Source of the DNA: Acidobacteriota bacterium
GTDB lineage: Bacteria; Acidobacteriota; JAAYUB01
Length of the DNA: 64,000 nucleotides
Assembly: GCA_018001935.1 (NCBI GenBank)
Contig: JAGNHB010000006.1
Location: 83,266 to 147,265, forward strand
Reading direction: 5' to 3'
Shown: in pieces, positions 18,750-27,965 of the stretch
How the letters are laid out: every line of letters begins with the position of its first letter
Numbering within the stretch: the first letter of the stretch is position 1
Translations under genes and position numbers: made by a program
The notes under the pieces: model-generated
Databases searched by the model: none
Seen by the model: the letters and a program-made list of their open reading frames with translations, nothing else
What the model was told of the DNA's origin: nothing

Positions 18750-18977
18750 ATGCCGGGAATCTCCGAGCGCAACCTGCACGACCTGTTTGCCATCGCCATC
18801 GAGGAAGAACGGAAAGCCCAGGCGCTGTACCGCCAGGCCGCGGTGCTGGCAGGGGCGGACACCCCGCTCGGCCGGATGTTCACCCAGTTGGCCAATGACG
18901 AGGCGGCGCACGAGCGGACCCTGCTGGCCGATTACGCCGACTTCAAGGCCACGTGGATCGAACAGACCCACATCTGA
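18750..18977 (+). CDS. 75-aa two-helix ferritin-like protein
   Basis: The ATG follows GGAGG seven bases upstream. The short chain forms two long helices: 'LHDLFAIAIEEERKAQALYR' and 'LGRMFTQLANDEAAHERTLL'. Glu residues around 18-20 and the E51-x-x-H54 pair match the iron ligands of one half of a rubrerythrin/ferritin four-helix bundle. The spacing (E20, E51, H54) is close to that of encapsulated ferritin (E32, E62, H65), which dimerises to build its ferroxidase site. No encapsulin shell gene or encapsulation tail is evident. The next gene is a methyltransferase about 100 bases on. A small iron- or peroxide-handling dimer is inferred. Confidence 0.75.
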   Translation: MPGISERNLHDLFAIAIEEERKAQALYRQAAVLAGADTPLGRMFTQLANDEAAHERTLLADYADFKATWIEQTHI

Positions 18978-19085
18978 CCCCAACGTTCCGGCAGGCGGTG
19001 TGCGGCGCCATGCGAAAGCGCTTGCCATGGTCGCGCCCGGGGCTTTACAATCCCCCGGTCCCCACGGGGACGAAGGAGGCGAGCC

Positions 19086-19895
19086 ATGCCGAGTGTGACG
19101 GAAAACCAGGCGCTGTGGGGCGGGACCTACGACTGGAGCGGGGCGGGGGACGAGTGGTCCGCCCGATGGGGGAGCACGGAGATGCAGTGGTACGGGGCGA
19201 TCTATCCCCGGATCCAGGCTTTCCTGCCGGTGGACACCCTCCTGGAGGTCGCCCCGGGCTTCGGCCGATGGACGCAGTACCTCAAGGCCCACTGCCGGCG
19301 ACTGGTCCTGGTGGACCTGTCGGAGAAGTGCATCGCGGCGTGCCGGGAGCGTTTCCGGGGCGACGCCCGCCTCGAATACCACGTCAACGACGGGAAGTCC
19401 CTGGCCGGGGTCGATGACGACAGCGTGGACTTCGTCTTCAGCTTCGACTCCCTGGTCCACGTGGACCTGGGCGTCCTGCGGGCCTACCTGGGGGAAACCG
19501 CCCGCACGCTGCGGAAGGACGGGGCCGGGTTCATCCACCACTCCAACCTGGGCGAGCACGCGGGTTACCACGCTTTTCTCCGGCGGATCCCGCGGGGGAA
19601 GCGCACCCTGGACCGTCTCGGCCTCATCGACGACGTCACCCCCCACTGGCGCGACCCCGGCGTCACCGCCGCGGGTTTCGCGGCCGCCGCCCGGGAGGCG
19701 GGGCTGTCCTGCGTCGGCCAGGAGAAGGTGAACTGGCTCTGCCGGCGCCTCATCGACTGCTTCAGTGTCATCGCCCGTCCGGGTTCCCGGTGGGACCGCC
19801 CCAACCGCGTGAGGGAAAACCCCGGCTTCATGCGCGAGGCCACCGCCCTCGCCCGCCTGGCCGGGCTCTACGGGACGTCTTCCTTCCAGCCTTGA
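19086..19895 (+). CDS. Class I SAM-dependent methyltransferase
   Basis: A protein of 269 aa starting at an ATG with AGGAGG upstream. It has a Rossmann-type SAM site: motif I 'LLEVAPGFGRWTQYL' (about residues 52-66), acidic 'LVLVDLSEKCI' and post-motif 'DSVDFVFSFDSLVHVD'. The 'FIHHSNLGEH' segment and the C-terminal part are typical of small-molecule or sugar methyltransferases of the Methyltransf_11/23 type. The substrate cannot be told from the sequence. It converges on the radical SAM gene. Confidence 0.85.
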   Translation: MPSVTENQALWGGTYDWSGAGDEWSARWGSTEMQWYGAIYPRIQAFLPVDTLLEVAPGFGRWTQYLKAHCRRLVLVDLSEKCIAACRERFRGDARLEYHVNDGKSLAGVDDDSVDFVFSFDSLVHVDLGVLRAYLGETARTLRKDGAGFIHHSNLGEHAGYHAFLRRIPRGKRTLDRLGLIDDVTPHWRDPGVTAAGFAAAAREAGLSCVGQEKVNWLCRRLIDCFSVIARPGSRWDRPNRVRENPGFMREATALARLAGLYGTSSFQP

Positions 19896-19902
19896 TGCGG
19901 TC

Positions 19903-19932
19903 GAAAAAGTACCATCGCCCTCTGGGCGATGG
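19903..19932 (-). terminator. Likely intrinsic terminator of the radical SAM gene
   Basis: CCATCGCCC and GGGCGATGG form a perfect 9-base stem with a 3-base loop. Read on the minus strand it is followed two bases later by TTTTT, the layout of a rho-independent terminator. The gene it would serve ends at 20151; a 155-base repeat element now separates the two. It also lies 16 bases after the methyltransferase stop. Confidence 0.6.
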
Positions 19933-19997
19933 CTCAGACAAAGGGGTTACGACACTGTGGGGTTCGTTTCCCGACTTTTTGCAAACCCGTCAGGCTT

Positions 19998-20152
19998 GAC
20001 GCTCCCGTAAAAAGTCGCGAAAGGGGGATTTCCCGCGAATAACACGAATAGACGTGAATTTATAACACGAATAATCTCCATTGATTGTTGATTTCTGATT
20101 CGCGTTCATTCGCGTGATTCGCGGGTAAAATGCGACTTATGGCGGGGGTGTC
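19998..20152. mobile_element. 155-bp MITE-like CGCGAAT hairpin element, flanked by a direct repeat
   Basis: The terminal inverted repeats are GACGCTCCCGTAAAAAGTCGC on the left and GCGACTTATGGCGGGGGTGTC on the right. Inside are left words CGCGAAT, CACGAAT, CGTGAAT at offsets 0, 9, 19 and right words ATTCGCG at 20098, 20108 and 20117 (offsets 0, 10, 19). TCAGGCTTGAC occurs at 19990-20000 and again at 20151-20161, which is consistent with a target-site duplication of about 8 bases. The right copy forms the last codons and stop of the radical SAM gene. The element carries no coding sequence. Confidence 0.75.
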
Positions 20153-21713
20153 AGGCTTGACTCCCCTCTTTTCGGCGGGCGGCCTTCTTGCGCTTCCGCA
20201 AGCGGGCGGAAGCCTGGAGGACCAGGGTCGAGAGGGTGAAGGTGTTGCGTCCGAGGAGGCGCACCCACGACCAGAGGCTCTTCTGCGGGAAATAGATCCC
20301 CCGGAAGATCAACCGGAAGACGAAGAGCGTGGCCTGCTGCTCGAAGGGGCGGCCGTTCCTCCGCAACCAGCGCTGCGTCCGGGCGAAGGCGGCGGCCCGG
20401 TAACTCCTTTTCCACGAGTGCAGAAGTTCCTTCTCCACCTGGTCCTGGGTGAGGTGGCGGGGTGTGAAGGCCGCCTTGTTGGCCTGGAAATCCAGCCAGT
20501 GCTTGGGGCGGGTCAGTCGTCCCTCTTCCGCCAGGCGCCGGTAGAGGGGGGTCCCCGGGAGCGGGGTCAGGAGGCAGAAAACCGGCATCACGGGCGGCCA
20601 GCTCTCGATGGCGTTCAGGACCCGCCGGGAACACCCCGGACGGTCCGCATCCAGGCCGTAGATGAACGAAGTGATGGCGGTCAGCCCCTTCCGGGCCATT
20701 TTCTCCAGGACCGCGGCGTACTCCGAAGGCCGGTTGAAGGACTTGCGCGCGCTGCCCAGGCTCTCGGCCTCCACGGATTCCAGGCCGATAAAGATCAGGC
20801 GGCCGCCCGCCTTCACGATGAGGTCCACCATCTCCTCGTCCTTGAGCAGGTTGACACTGATCTGCGCGCACCACGGCAGGTCAATGCCCCGCTGGATCAT
20901 CTCCCGCAGGAGCGATTTGGCCCGTTCCCGGTCGATGGCGAAGTTGTCGTCCACCAGGAAGACCACCGCCTGGGCCCCGTCGCGCTTGGCGACCGACTGG
21001 ATGAGAAGCAGTTCCTCCACGACGTTCTCAGCCGTCCGGAAGCGGGGCCGCCCGCCGAAGAACCCGGTCACGGAGCAGAACTCGCACCCGTAGGGGCACC
21101 CGCGCCCCGACTCCACCGGGAAGATGTAGAGCCGTTCAATGGGGATCTTCAGTCGCTGGAGCAGCCGTTTCACCGTCGACGGGACAAAGCGCATGAGGTC
21201 GAAGGGGGAAAGGTCCATCCGGTCCCAGTGGATGACGGGATAGGTGTCGAGGCTTGGATGATCGGCCGGGCCCTCCGGGAGGGTGTCCCCGTAGCGCGGC
21301 TGCAGCCGGCCGGCGGCGGCGTCCTCCACCACCCGGGGCCAGACCTGATCCGCCTCGCCCAGGACCACGGCGTCGGCGTGCCGGGGCCCGCCGCCCTCGC
21401 CCAGGGGTTCGTCCGGCTCCGCCGTGACGTGCGGCCCCCCCATGACGATGGGGACGGTCGAAACCTCCCGGATGGCGTCGGCGACCCGGTAGGCTTTCTG
21501 GGCCATCCGGGTCATGAACCCGATGCCCACGAGCCCGACCTGCTCCTTCACCACGAAATCGGCCACCTGGCCCGGCGTATGACGCGTGACGTTGCCGTCC
21601 ATGATGGTCACCCGGTGTTCCTCGGGCGTCCGCCGCTGCAGGATGAAAGGCCAGAGCTGCGGCATGAAGTTCTCGGTGACCTGGTTGTCCGGGACGTAGA
21701 GCAGGATATGCAC
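20151..21713 (-). CDS. B12-binding-domain radical SAM protein
   Basis: A protein of 520 aa. The GTG at 21713 follows GGGAG and begins directly with the strand 'VHILLYVPDNQVTENFMP'; upstream in-frame codons run through a strong palindrome and look non-coding. Residues about 1-140 form a cobalamin-binding-like Rossmann domain ('VPIVMGGPHVTAEPDE'). The radical SAM core has the cluster motif C-x3-C-x2-C in 'GRGCPYGCEFCSV' and the SAM-binding strand 'VFLVDDNFAID'. A C-terminal extension of about 120 aa is rich in basic residues. Relatives act in lipid, hopanoid or cofactor tailoring; the substrate is unknown here. The last codons and stop lie in one copy of the direct repeat flanking the adjacent element. 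Confidence 0.88.
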   Translation of the reverse strand: MHILLYVPDNQVTENFMPQLWPFILQRRTPEEHRVTIMDGNVTRHTPGQVADFVVKEQVGLVGIGFMTRMAQKAYRVADAIREVSTVPIVMGGPHVTAEPDEPLGEGGGPRHADAVVLGEADQVWPRVVEDAAAGRLQPRYGDTLPEGPADHPSLDTYPVIHWDRMDLSPFDLMRFVPSTVKRLLQRLKIPIERLYIFPVESGRGCPYGCEFCSVTGFFGGRPRFRTAENVVEELLLIQSVAKRDGAQAVVFLVDDNFAIDRERAKSLLREMIQRGIDLPWCAQISVNLLKDEEMVDLIVKAGGRLIFIGLESVEAESLGSARKSFNRPSEYAAVLEKMARKGLTAITSFIYGLDADRPGCSRRVLNAIESWPPVMPVFCLLTPLPGTPLYRRLAEEGRLTRPKHWLDFQANKAAFTPRHLTQDQVEKELLHSWKRSYRAAAFARTQRWLRRNGRPFEQQATLFVFRLIFRGIYFPQKSLWSWVRLLGRNTFTLSTLVLQASARLRKRKKAARRKEGSQA

Positions 21714-21823
21714 GGATCGGCTCCCGTTTGCTGCGGGGATGCTTCCGCAGACTGAAATGCACCCCGAGATCTGCGGGATGAAGAGGAGTATGGTACGCTC
21801 GAAAGCCGTAAGGGTTGCGGAAA

Positions 21824-21848
21824 AAGGGCTGCCGGCAGCCCTTGTCAA
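21824..21848 (-). promoter_or_regulatory. 20-base perfect palindrome downstream of a TTGACA box
   Basis: AAGGGCTGCCGGCAGCCCTT (21824-21843) is a perfect palindrome. Read on the minus strand it is followed by T residues, which resembles an intrinsic terminator or attenuator in the radical SAM leader. It is also preceded directly by TTGACA (21848-21843, sharing one base), so it could equally be an operator in the -35/-10 spacer. The -10 would be poor. The start codon is about 110 bases further on. Confidence 0.5.
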
Positions 21849-22017
21849 TAATAAGTTATCCTATCACACAGGGAGAGGAAATTGAAGGAGAAAGATCGTC
21901 GCCGTCGCCGAAAAGACGCCCGGCTTGAATCATTTCATTTGCCGGTTTGGCTGCCCGGGGATATACTGGATCTGACATTGCCCATCCGATCAGACAGTAA
22001 TGCGAAGAGAGGCCAAC

Positions 22018-24027
22018 ATGATGAATCGCGCAGTTTGTTTTGTTCTTGTGATTGGATTGGCCGCCTGGCGGGTGCCGGCCGCGCACCTGAACCTGGTCAA
22101 GCAGGGGGAGTGGGGGACGGGAAACTATCTCCACGTGCTGAAATCGGGGAACGTGGCCTACTGCGCCGCCGTTGCGGCGGGCGTGGACGTCCTCGACGTC
22201 TCGAACCCCGCGGCCATCAGCCGGATCGGCCAGTGCGACACGCCTCAAAGCGTTTATCGACTGGCCCTTCAGGGGAATTACCTCTACGTCGCCGACGGTT
22301 ACGGCGGACTGAAGATCATGGATGTGTCCGATCCCACCGCCCCCTTCATTGTCGGAAGCTATGTCCCCAGCGCAACCAACACGTACGATGTCCAGGTGGC
22401 AGGGAACACGGCCTACCTGGCCGCCGCCGGCAAGGGACTGGTGATCGTGGACGTCACGGACCCGGCGAACCCCATGAAGATCGGCCAGTATGACACCCCT
22501 GGCGAGACCCGGGGAGTCAAGGTTTCAGGGAACAATGCCTACCTGGCGGATTACGCCAATGGCCTGGTGATCGTGGACATTTCGAACCCGGCCGCGCCAG
22601 TCCTCAGGGGCGGTCTCGATACGGACGGCAGCACGGCCCAGGTTGACGTTGCAGGGAACACTGCTTTCCTCGCCGACAGGGGCAAGGGGGTCCGGATCGT
22701 CTCCGTGGCCGACCCGGCGGCACCCACCCTCGTCTCCACCTGGAGCACCGCGGTCAACACGAGGGATGTGGAAGTCGTGGGGAACTTCGTCGTGACCGCG
22801 GTGGAGTCCAGCGGGGTGTACGTCATCGACGTGTCGTCCCCGGGCGCCCCGGTGACGGCCGGCCATCTCGGCCTTCCCGGGAACGCTTTCGGAGTGCACC
22901 TGGCCGGGGAAACGGCCTTCGTCGCCTGCCTTGCGGACGGTCTGCAGGTCGTCTCGATCTCCGATCCCTCCGCCCCGGTTCTCCTGGGGGCGTTCAATCA
23001 ATCCGGTTCCGCCAACGGCGTTCGGGTCGCCGGGAGTTATACCTACCTGGCCCATGGAACCAAGGGCTTGACCGTCTTTGACATGACCAATCCCGCAACC
23101 CCTGTGCCGGTGGCGAACCTGGGATCGATCGGGGACGTTCAGACGGTGGAGGTCCAGGGGGATTACGCCTACCTTGCGGCCGCCAGCATGGGGCTGATCA
23201 TCGTCTCCATCGCCGACCCTGTCCATCCCGTCGTGTCAGGGTCCGTGAACACCCCCGGTTCGGCGCGCGACGTGGAGATCCTGAACAACTACGCCTACGT
23301 CGCGGATGAATCCAGCGGGTTGCAGATCGTCGATATCACGAACCCGGCGGCCCCCGTGATCGTGGGCGCGAGCGACACCCCGGGGTCCGGGCACAACTGT
23401 GCCGTGGCCTTCCCCCGTGTTTACGTGGCGGACGGGAACCCCGGCCTGGTCGTTTTCGATGTCAACAATCCGGCCAGCCCTTTGATCCTGGGCACCCTGG
23501 ATGTTCCCCCGGGGATCCGGGATGTCGGCCTTTACGGCAGCGAGGTCTACCTTACGGCGTCGAATCTCTTGCAGAAGTACGACCTTCAGGACCCCACGTC
23601 CCCGGTCCTGCTGTTCAGCTTTGCTGCACGGAGCTACATGTACTCGCTGTTGATCCGGTTCCCCTACGCTTTTGTCGGGACGGATGTGAACGGCATCCAG
23701 GTCCTGGACATCAGCGACGATTTGCACATCTACGAGGCGGCCCATGCGGCGACCCCGTCGGCCCCCATGCGGACGGACTACCACTATCCTTACCTGTACG
23801 CCGCCTGCTGGGACAGCGGCAAGCTGATCGTCTACCGGGTGGACAACCGGGCGGACGTGGACCTGGACGGGGCAGTGACCGACAACGACGTATCACTCCT
23901 GTCGCAGTTCCTGGCGGGAAGCCGGACCGTGCTCCCCTGCGGAGCGGAGTGCGCCGACGTGAACCTGGACGGCAAGGTGGACACGCTCGACCTCATGGAG
24001 GTCGTCCTCAACACGATCACGCGCTAG
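22018..24027 (+). CDS. Secreted LVIVD-repeat beta-propeller protein with C-terminal dockerin
   Basis: A protein of 669 aa. The ATG at 22018 follows GAGAGG; a signal peptide (…CFVLVIGLAAWRVPAA) comes first. About a dozen LVIVD repeats of roughly 42 aa follow ('GNYLYVADGYGGLKIMDVSD', 'NTAYLAAAGKGLVIVDVTDP', 'NNAYLADYANGLVIVDISNP'), building one or two beta-propellers. The last 60 residues hold two dockerin-type calcium loops ('DVDLDGAVTDND' and 'DVNLDGKVDTLD'). A dockerin implies docking to a cohesin on a scaffold or cell surface; none is in this window. The GH5 protein at 32-34 kb carries a matching dockerin, so both could join the same surface assembly. Confidence 0.9.
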   Translation: MMNRAVCFVLVIGLAAWRVPAAHLNLVKQGEWGTGNYLHVLKSGNVAYCAAVAAGVDVLDVSNPAAISRIGQCDTPQSVYRLALQGNYLYVADGYGGLKIMDVSDPTAPFIVGSYVPSATNTYDVQVAGNTAYLAAAGKGLVIVDVTDPANPMKIGQYDTPGETRGVKVSGNNAYLADYANGLVIVDISNPAAPVLRGGLDTDGSTAQVDVAGNTAFLADRGKGVRIVSVADPAAPTLVSTWSTAVNTRDVEVVGNFVVTAVESSGVYVIDVSSPGAPVTAGHLGLPGNAFGVHLAGETAFVACLADGLQVVSISDPSAPVLLGAFNQSGSANGVRVAGSYTYLAHGTKGLTVFDMTNPATPVPVANLGSIGDVQTVEVQGDYAYLAAASMGLIIVSIADPVHPVVSGSVNTPGSARDVEILNNYAYVADESSGLQIVDITNPAAPVIVGASDTPGSGHNCAVAFPRVYVADGNPGLVVFDVNNPASPLILGTLDVPPGIRDVGLYGSEVYLTASNLLQKYDLQDPTSPVLLFSFAARSYMYSLLIRFPYAFVGTDVNGIQVLDISDDLHIYEAAHAATPSAPMRTDYHYPYLYAACWDSGKLIVYRVDNRADVDLDGAVTDNDVSLLSQFLAGSRTVLPCGAECADVNLDGKVDTLDLMEVVLNTITR

Positions 24028-24042
24028 TTTTTGTAGAAATTT

Positions 24043-24202
24043 GATGCTCCCGCAACAGTCGCCAATTGGCTCTTTCCCGCGGATAACGCCGATTGACGCA
24101 GATAGCGAATCCAAAGAAATAAATGATTTGTGTCATTCCGATTCGCGTATATTCGTGTTATTCGCGGGAAATCCCCCTTTCGCGACTTTTTGCGGGCTCA
24201 TC
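24043..24202. mobile_element. 160-bp MITE-like CGCGGAT hairpin element
   Basis: The left end GATGCTCCCGCAACAGTCGC and right end GCGACTTTTTGCGGGCTCATC are imperfect inverted repeats related to those at 20.0 and 59.5 kb. Left words CGCGGAT, CGCCGAT, CGCAGAT lie at offsets 0, 9, 19 and right words ATTCGCG, ATTCGTG, ATTCGCG at offsets 0, 10, 19. It fills the gap between the convergent LVIVD and kinase genes. No clear target duplication is seen. Confidence 0.7.
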
Positions 24203-24213
24203 AGATTTGGGCC

Positions 24214-27200
24214 TCAGTGAGCGGGGGTTCGCAGGGGCCGGTCGAGTTCCGCGCGGACAGCGAGACCGAGTTTCTTCTGGATGTAAGGCTTTCGGATGTA
24301 GGGGCCCGCGCCTAGCTTCTGGGCCTCGCGGACCCGGTCCGTCTCGGCGAAACCGCTGACGATGACGGCCCGCTGGCCTGGGCGGACGTCCAGGATCCGC
24401 TGGTAGGTCTCGAGCCCGTCGATCCCCGGGTCCATGATCATGTCCAGGACGACCAGGTCCACCGGTTGCTGCTTGAGGTATTTGACGGCCTCTTCCCCGC
24501 TGGAGACGGTCGCCACCCGGTAATCCAGGCGGCTGAGCAGGTCGGAGGCCAGTTCCCGTTGCTGCCGGATGTCGTCCACCACCAGGATGGATTCCCCGCG
24601 ACCGGCATAGCTCTCGGTGGAGGGCTTCGCATCCGTGCCCCCGTGCTGCCGGGTCACGGGGAAGTACAGGGAGAACGTCGTCCCTTCGCCGGGGCTGCTG
24701 ACCACGTCGATGTAGCCGTCATGGTCCTTGACCGTTCCCCAGACCACGGAGAGACCGAGGCCCGTCCCGCTCCGCCCCATGATCTTTTTGGTGTAGAAGG
24801 GCTCGAAGATCCGTTTGAGGTTCTCGGGGGTTATCCCCTCGCCGGTGTCGGAAACCGACAGCACCACGTAGTCGCCGGGGACCACGTGGTCGTAGCCGGA
24901 GAGCGGACGGTCCAGGTACCGATTCCGGGTCCGGATGACGAGGCGCCCGCCCAGGGGCATGGCTTCCGCACCGTTGGACACGAGGTTCATCAGCGTCTTC
25001 CCCAGGTGGACCGGTGAGCCCAGGACCCGGAGCAGGTCGCCGTCGAGATCGGTGGAGACGTCGACCCGCGGGTGGAACGAGCAGAGTTTGGAGAACTCGG
25101 GGGTCTTCAGGAATGCCGTGACGGTTTCGTTGAGGTTGACCACGTAGCGCGTCCCGACCCCCCGGCGTGCCAGGGTGAGCAGGTCCGTGACGATGGCCGC
25201 CGCCCGTTCGCCGGCGCCCATGATGTTGCTCACGTGCTCGCGGAGGGGGCTGTCGGGGGGGATGTCCATCAGGAGCAGTTCGGAGTAGCCGACCAGGACG
25301 CCCAGGACATTGTTCAGGTCGTGGGCGACCCCACCGGCGAGCAGCCCCAAAGACTCCATCTTCTCGACCCGCAGGAGCCTTTCCTCGAGGTCCTTCCGGG
25401 CCTCTTCCGACCGGAGCCTCGCCGCGTTGGCGATGGCGATGGCGACCTGGTCCGCCAGTTGGCAGGCGAAGGCGACCTCGTCGGGCTCCCAGTGGTGGGG
25501 ACAGTCGACGTGCTCGAGGCAGAGGGCCCCCAGGTTGCGCCCGGCGGAGCGGATCACCACGTCCAGCATGGAGGTGATCCGGTTCGGTTTCAGGTAGCCC
25601 TCGACGTAACCTGCTGTCCGGGGGTCGCTGAGCGGGTCGTTCGCATCCACGTAACTGGTGGTTTTGAGGGCGGCGAACTCGGCCCGGAACTCGTGCTCCG
25701 ACAGGGTCCTGCCCGAGGTGTGGCGGCAGGGGGAGGCTTCGAAGAGGTCGAGGCAGACCAGGCGGGTCTCCGTCTCGTCGAACAGCCAGATGCTCACCCG
25801 TTCGACGCCGCAGGTGACGGACGCTTTCTCGGTGATTTCCCGGGCCAGGGGGCTCAGTTGGCCCGTGGGGATGAAGGGAGACACGGCGATGGCGGCTACG
25901 GCCTTTTGCTGGTTTTCCTGGCGGGTGGTGATCTCCCGGTACCGTTGCTCGCTCGCCAGGAGATCGCGGGTTCGGGCCCGTATCTGGGCCTCCGCCCGGC
26001 GCCGTTGCGAAAGGAGGGCCTGGAGGTAGAGGAGCACGAGGGCGGTGAGGGGGAGCCCCACGGCCAGCGCCCACCAGTGCATACCCCGGTCGTTCCGCTC
26101 GATGAAGGCGGCTTCCGGCAGGATCACCAGTCGCCAGAGACGGCCGGCGTACGGCAGGTCGGTGGAGGAGACCAGGCGGGAGGACTCGGCGCCTTCGGGG
26201 GGCTGTTGCCGGTAGCGGTCCCGGAAGAGGACGCGCGGTCGTCCTTCCGCCGACAGGTCGAGGAGGCACGCGTTCAGCTCGGGGGGTGGGGCGGGCTCGT
26301 TGTCGTTCCTGAACAGGTTCTGCAGTTCGAGCGCCCCCACCACCAGGCCCTTCAGGTTCCGCCGACGGTCCGCCGGGACCATGCGCCGGGGGTCGGATCC
26401 GTAGACGGGGACGAGGATCATCAGGTCGGCGGAAGCCGTTTCGGGAAGCCAGGCAACGTGTCCCGTGACGGCGGCAAGGCCGGTGCCGGCGCACCGTTCC
26501 ACGGCAGCCCGGATGTCGGGGTCGGAGACGAGGTCGAAGCCCGTCAGGAGATCGAAGCCGGAAACCGGGTTGATGAAGCGGAGGGGGAAGTGCTCGTCCC
26601 GAGGGGGGGCGGGCCCGAAGCCGGAGCCGGGTTGGCGGGCCGTGACAGCCGGCTGGGGCGCCCCTTCGGTGAGGGCCCGGGCCTCGTAGCCTTCGCGCTC
26701 GGCACGGCTCACCCGGGGTGCCCAGGCAATGAAACGGAAGCCGCGTTCGAACAGGAGGGGCGTGTTGAACTGGGTGAAAGCGTGTTCGTCGATCTCGCCG
26801 AGGATGTTCACGGCACGACGCACGGACATCAGGGAGTGAAGTGCGCCGACGAAACGCTGGGAGATGCCGCGGGCCCTCTCCGTCGCACGGTTCCGGAAAA
26901 GGTCTTCCAGCGTGGCGCGGGAGTGCCGCCTCATTTCGAGGAAGGCGCCGGTGCTGAGCGTGACGCCGATGAGCGCGGCGAGCACGAGGGTCCCCCAACC
27001 CGCCGCGCCGAGGTGGGCGGCGGGTTCGCCCCGGGCCCGGCTGAAGACGTACGCGCCGGCCAGGAGGAGAATGACGGCCGCCAACCCCAGCACCCCCATC
27101 AGCATCCGGCTGGTGCTCCGGGCGGTGGCGGCGATGTCCCCGCGGACGGCGACCCGGAGCGCGGCCACGGGGTGGCCGTTGAGGTCGAGGAGGACGTCGT

Positions 27201-27933
27201 ACAGGAAGGCGGTCCCGTCCTGCCCGGTGCCGATCCGGGGGTTGCCCGGGACGACCCGGGCCAGGAGTGCCTGCTCTTCCCGCGACAGGCGCCGGTCGCC
27301 CGAGGGGAAGAGTTCGAACGACAGGTGGGCCTGTTGAGCGAGGGAGCGCACCAGCGCGGCATCCAGGAAACGCCCGAAGACCACCACGCCGCGGGGGGGG
27401 CCCTGGCCCCCGGTGGAGAGAATCGGGCGGGCGATCATCAGCAGGGGGCCGAAATCGGTCCGGAGGATGCCCTCCACGGGTTGGTGGTTCCGGAACACCG
27501 GCCTGAGAGTCGGGAGGATGAAGGGGGACGTGCCCGAGAAGGCGGGGAGGTCGAGGGCCCCGCCGAGATCGGAGTCGAAGGTGCCGCCGTAGAGGAGCGT
27601 CCCGGCGTTGTCGTAGAAGTAGATGAGGTTGAGGTGGCTGTCCCGCTCCAGTTGGTCCCGGTCGGCGAGATTGGAGCGGATGTACTCCGGGTTGCGGGTT
27701 TCCGCGAAGGCGCAGGTGTCGTCCCAGTTGGCCCAGTCGCCGATCAGGTTGCCCAGTTGGTGGAGTTCTCTTTCGACCGCCCCCCGGGCGCGGGCACAGT
27801 CTTCCTCGGCCTGGGCCCGCTCGAGCCTCTGGAAAGCGGGCTGAACGATGAAGTGGTCTACGCTCCAGATCAGGAGCAGCGCGGCGGCGAAGCCGACGAC
27901 GACAACGAGGAGAATCCGGATCGTTCGGTTCAT
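24214..27933 (-). CDS. CHASE4-CHASE-GAF hybrid histidine kinase with C-terminal receiver
   Basis: A protein of 1239 aa. An N-terminal helix precedes a CHASE4-type sensor ('LIGDWANWDDTCAFAE', about residues 55-75). After two further helices (about 275-335) comes a CHASE domain ('GFRFIAWAPRVSRAEREGYEA') and a last helix near 640. Then follow GAF ('VSIWLFDETETRLVCLDLF'), HisKA (His in 'GGVAHDLNNVLGVLVGY'), HATPase ('SDTGEGITPENL', 'GTGLGLSVVWG') and a receiver with phospho-Asp in 'DLVVLDMIMDPG'. Two extracytoplasmic sensors in one chain are unusual. The gene lies 32 bases after another hybrid kinase and is probably cotranscribed with it; no clear ribosome-binding site is visible. Confidence 0.92.
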   Translation of the reverse strand: MNRTIRILLVVVVGFAAALLLIWSVDHFIVQPAFQRLERAQAEEDCARARGAVERELHQLGNLIGDWANWDDTCAFAETRNPEYIRSNLADRDQLERDSHLNLIYFYDNAGTLLYGGTFDSDLGGALDLPAFSGTSPFILPTLRPVFRNHQPVEGILRTDFGPLLMIARPILSTGGQGPPRGVVVFGRFLDAALVRSLAQQAHLSFELFPSGDRRLSREEQALLARVVPGNPRIGTGQDGTAFLYDVLLDLNGHPVAALRVAVRGDIAATARSTSRMLMGVLGLAAVILLLAGAYVFSRARGEPAAHLGAAGWGTLVLAALIGVTLSTGAFLEMRRHSRATLEDLFRNRATERARGISQRFVGALHSLMSVRRAVNILGEIDEHAFTQFNTPLLFERGFRFIAWAPRVSRAEREGYEARALTEGAPQPAVTARQPGSGFGPAPPRDEHFPLRFINPVSGFDLLTGFDLVSDPDIRAAVERCAGTGLAAVTGHVAWLPETASADLMILVPVYGSDPRRMVPADRRRNLKGLVVGALELQNLFRNDNEPAPPPELNACLLDLSAEGRPRVLFRDRYRQQPPEGAESSRLVSSTDLPYAGRLWRLVILPEAAFIERNDRGMHWWALAVGLPLTALVLLYLQALLSQRRRAEAQIRARTRDLLASEQRYREITTRQENQQKAVAAIAVSPFIPTGQLSPLAREITEKASVTCGVERVSIWLFDETETRLVCLDLFEASPCRHTSGRTLSEHEFRAEFAALKTTSYVDANDPLSDPRTAGYVEGYLKPNRITSMLDVVIRSAGRNLGALCLEHVDCPHHWEPDEVAFACQLADQVAIAIANAARLRSEEARKDLEERLLRVEKMESLGLLAGGVAHDLNNVLGVLVGYSELLLMDIPPDSPLREHVSNIMGAGERAAAIVTDLLTLARRGVGTRYVVNLNETVTAFLKTPEFSKLCSFHPRVDVSTDLDGDLLRVLGSPVHLGKTLMNLVSNGAEAMPLGGRLVIRTRNRYLDRPLSGYDHVVPGDYVVLSVSDTGEGITPENLKRIFEPFYTKKIMGRSGTGLGLSVVWGTVKDHDGYIDVVSSPGEGTTFSLYFPVTRQHGGTDAKPSTESYAGRGESILVVDDIRQQRELASDLLSRLDYRVATVSSGEEAVKYLKQQPVDLVVLDMIMDPGIDGLETYQRILDVRPGQRAVIVSGFAETDRVREAQKLGAGPYIRKPYIQKKLGLAVRAELDRPLRTPAH

Positions 27934-27965
27934 CCCGGAAGCCTCGACCCGCGGAGCCCGAAGCC

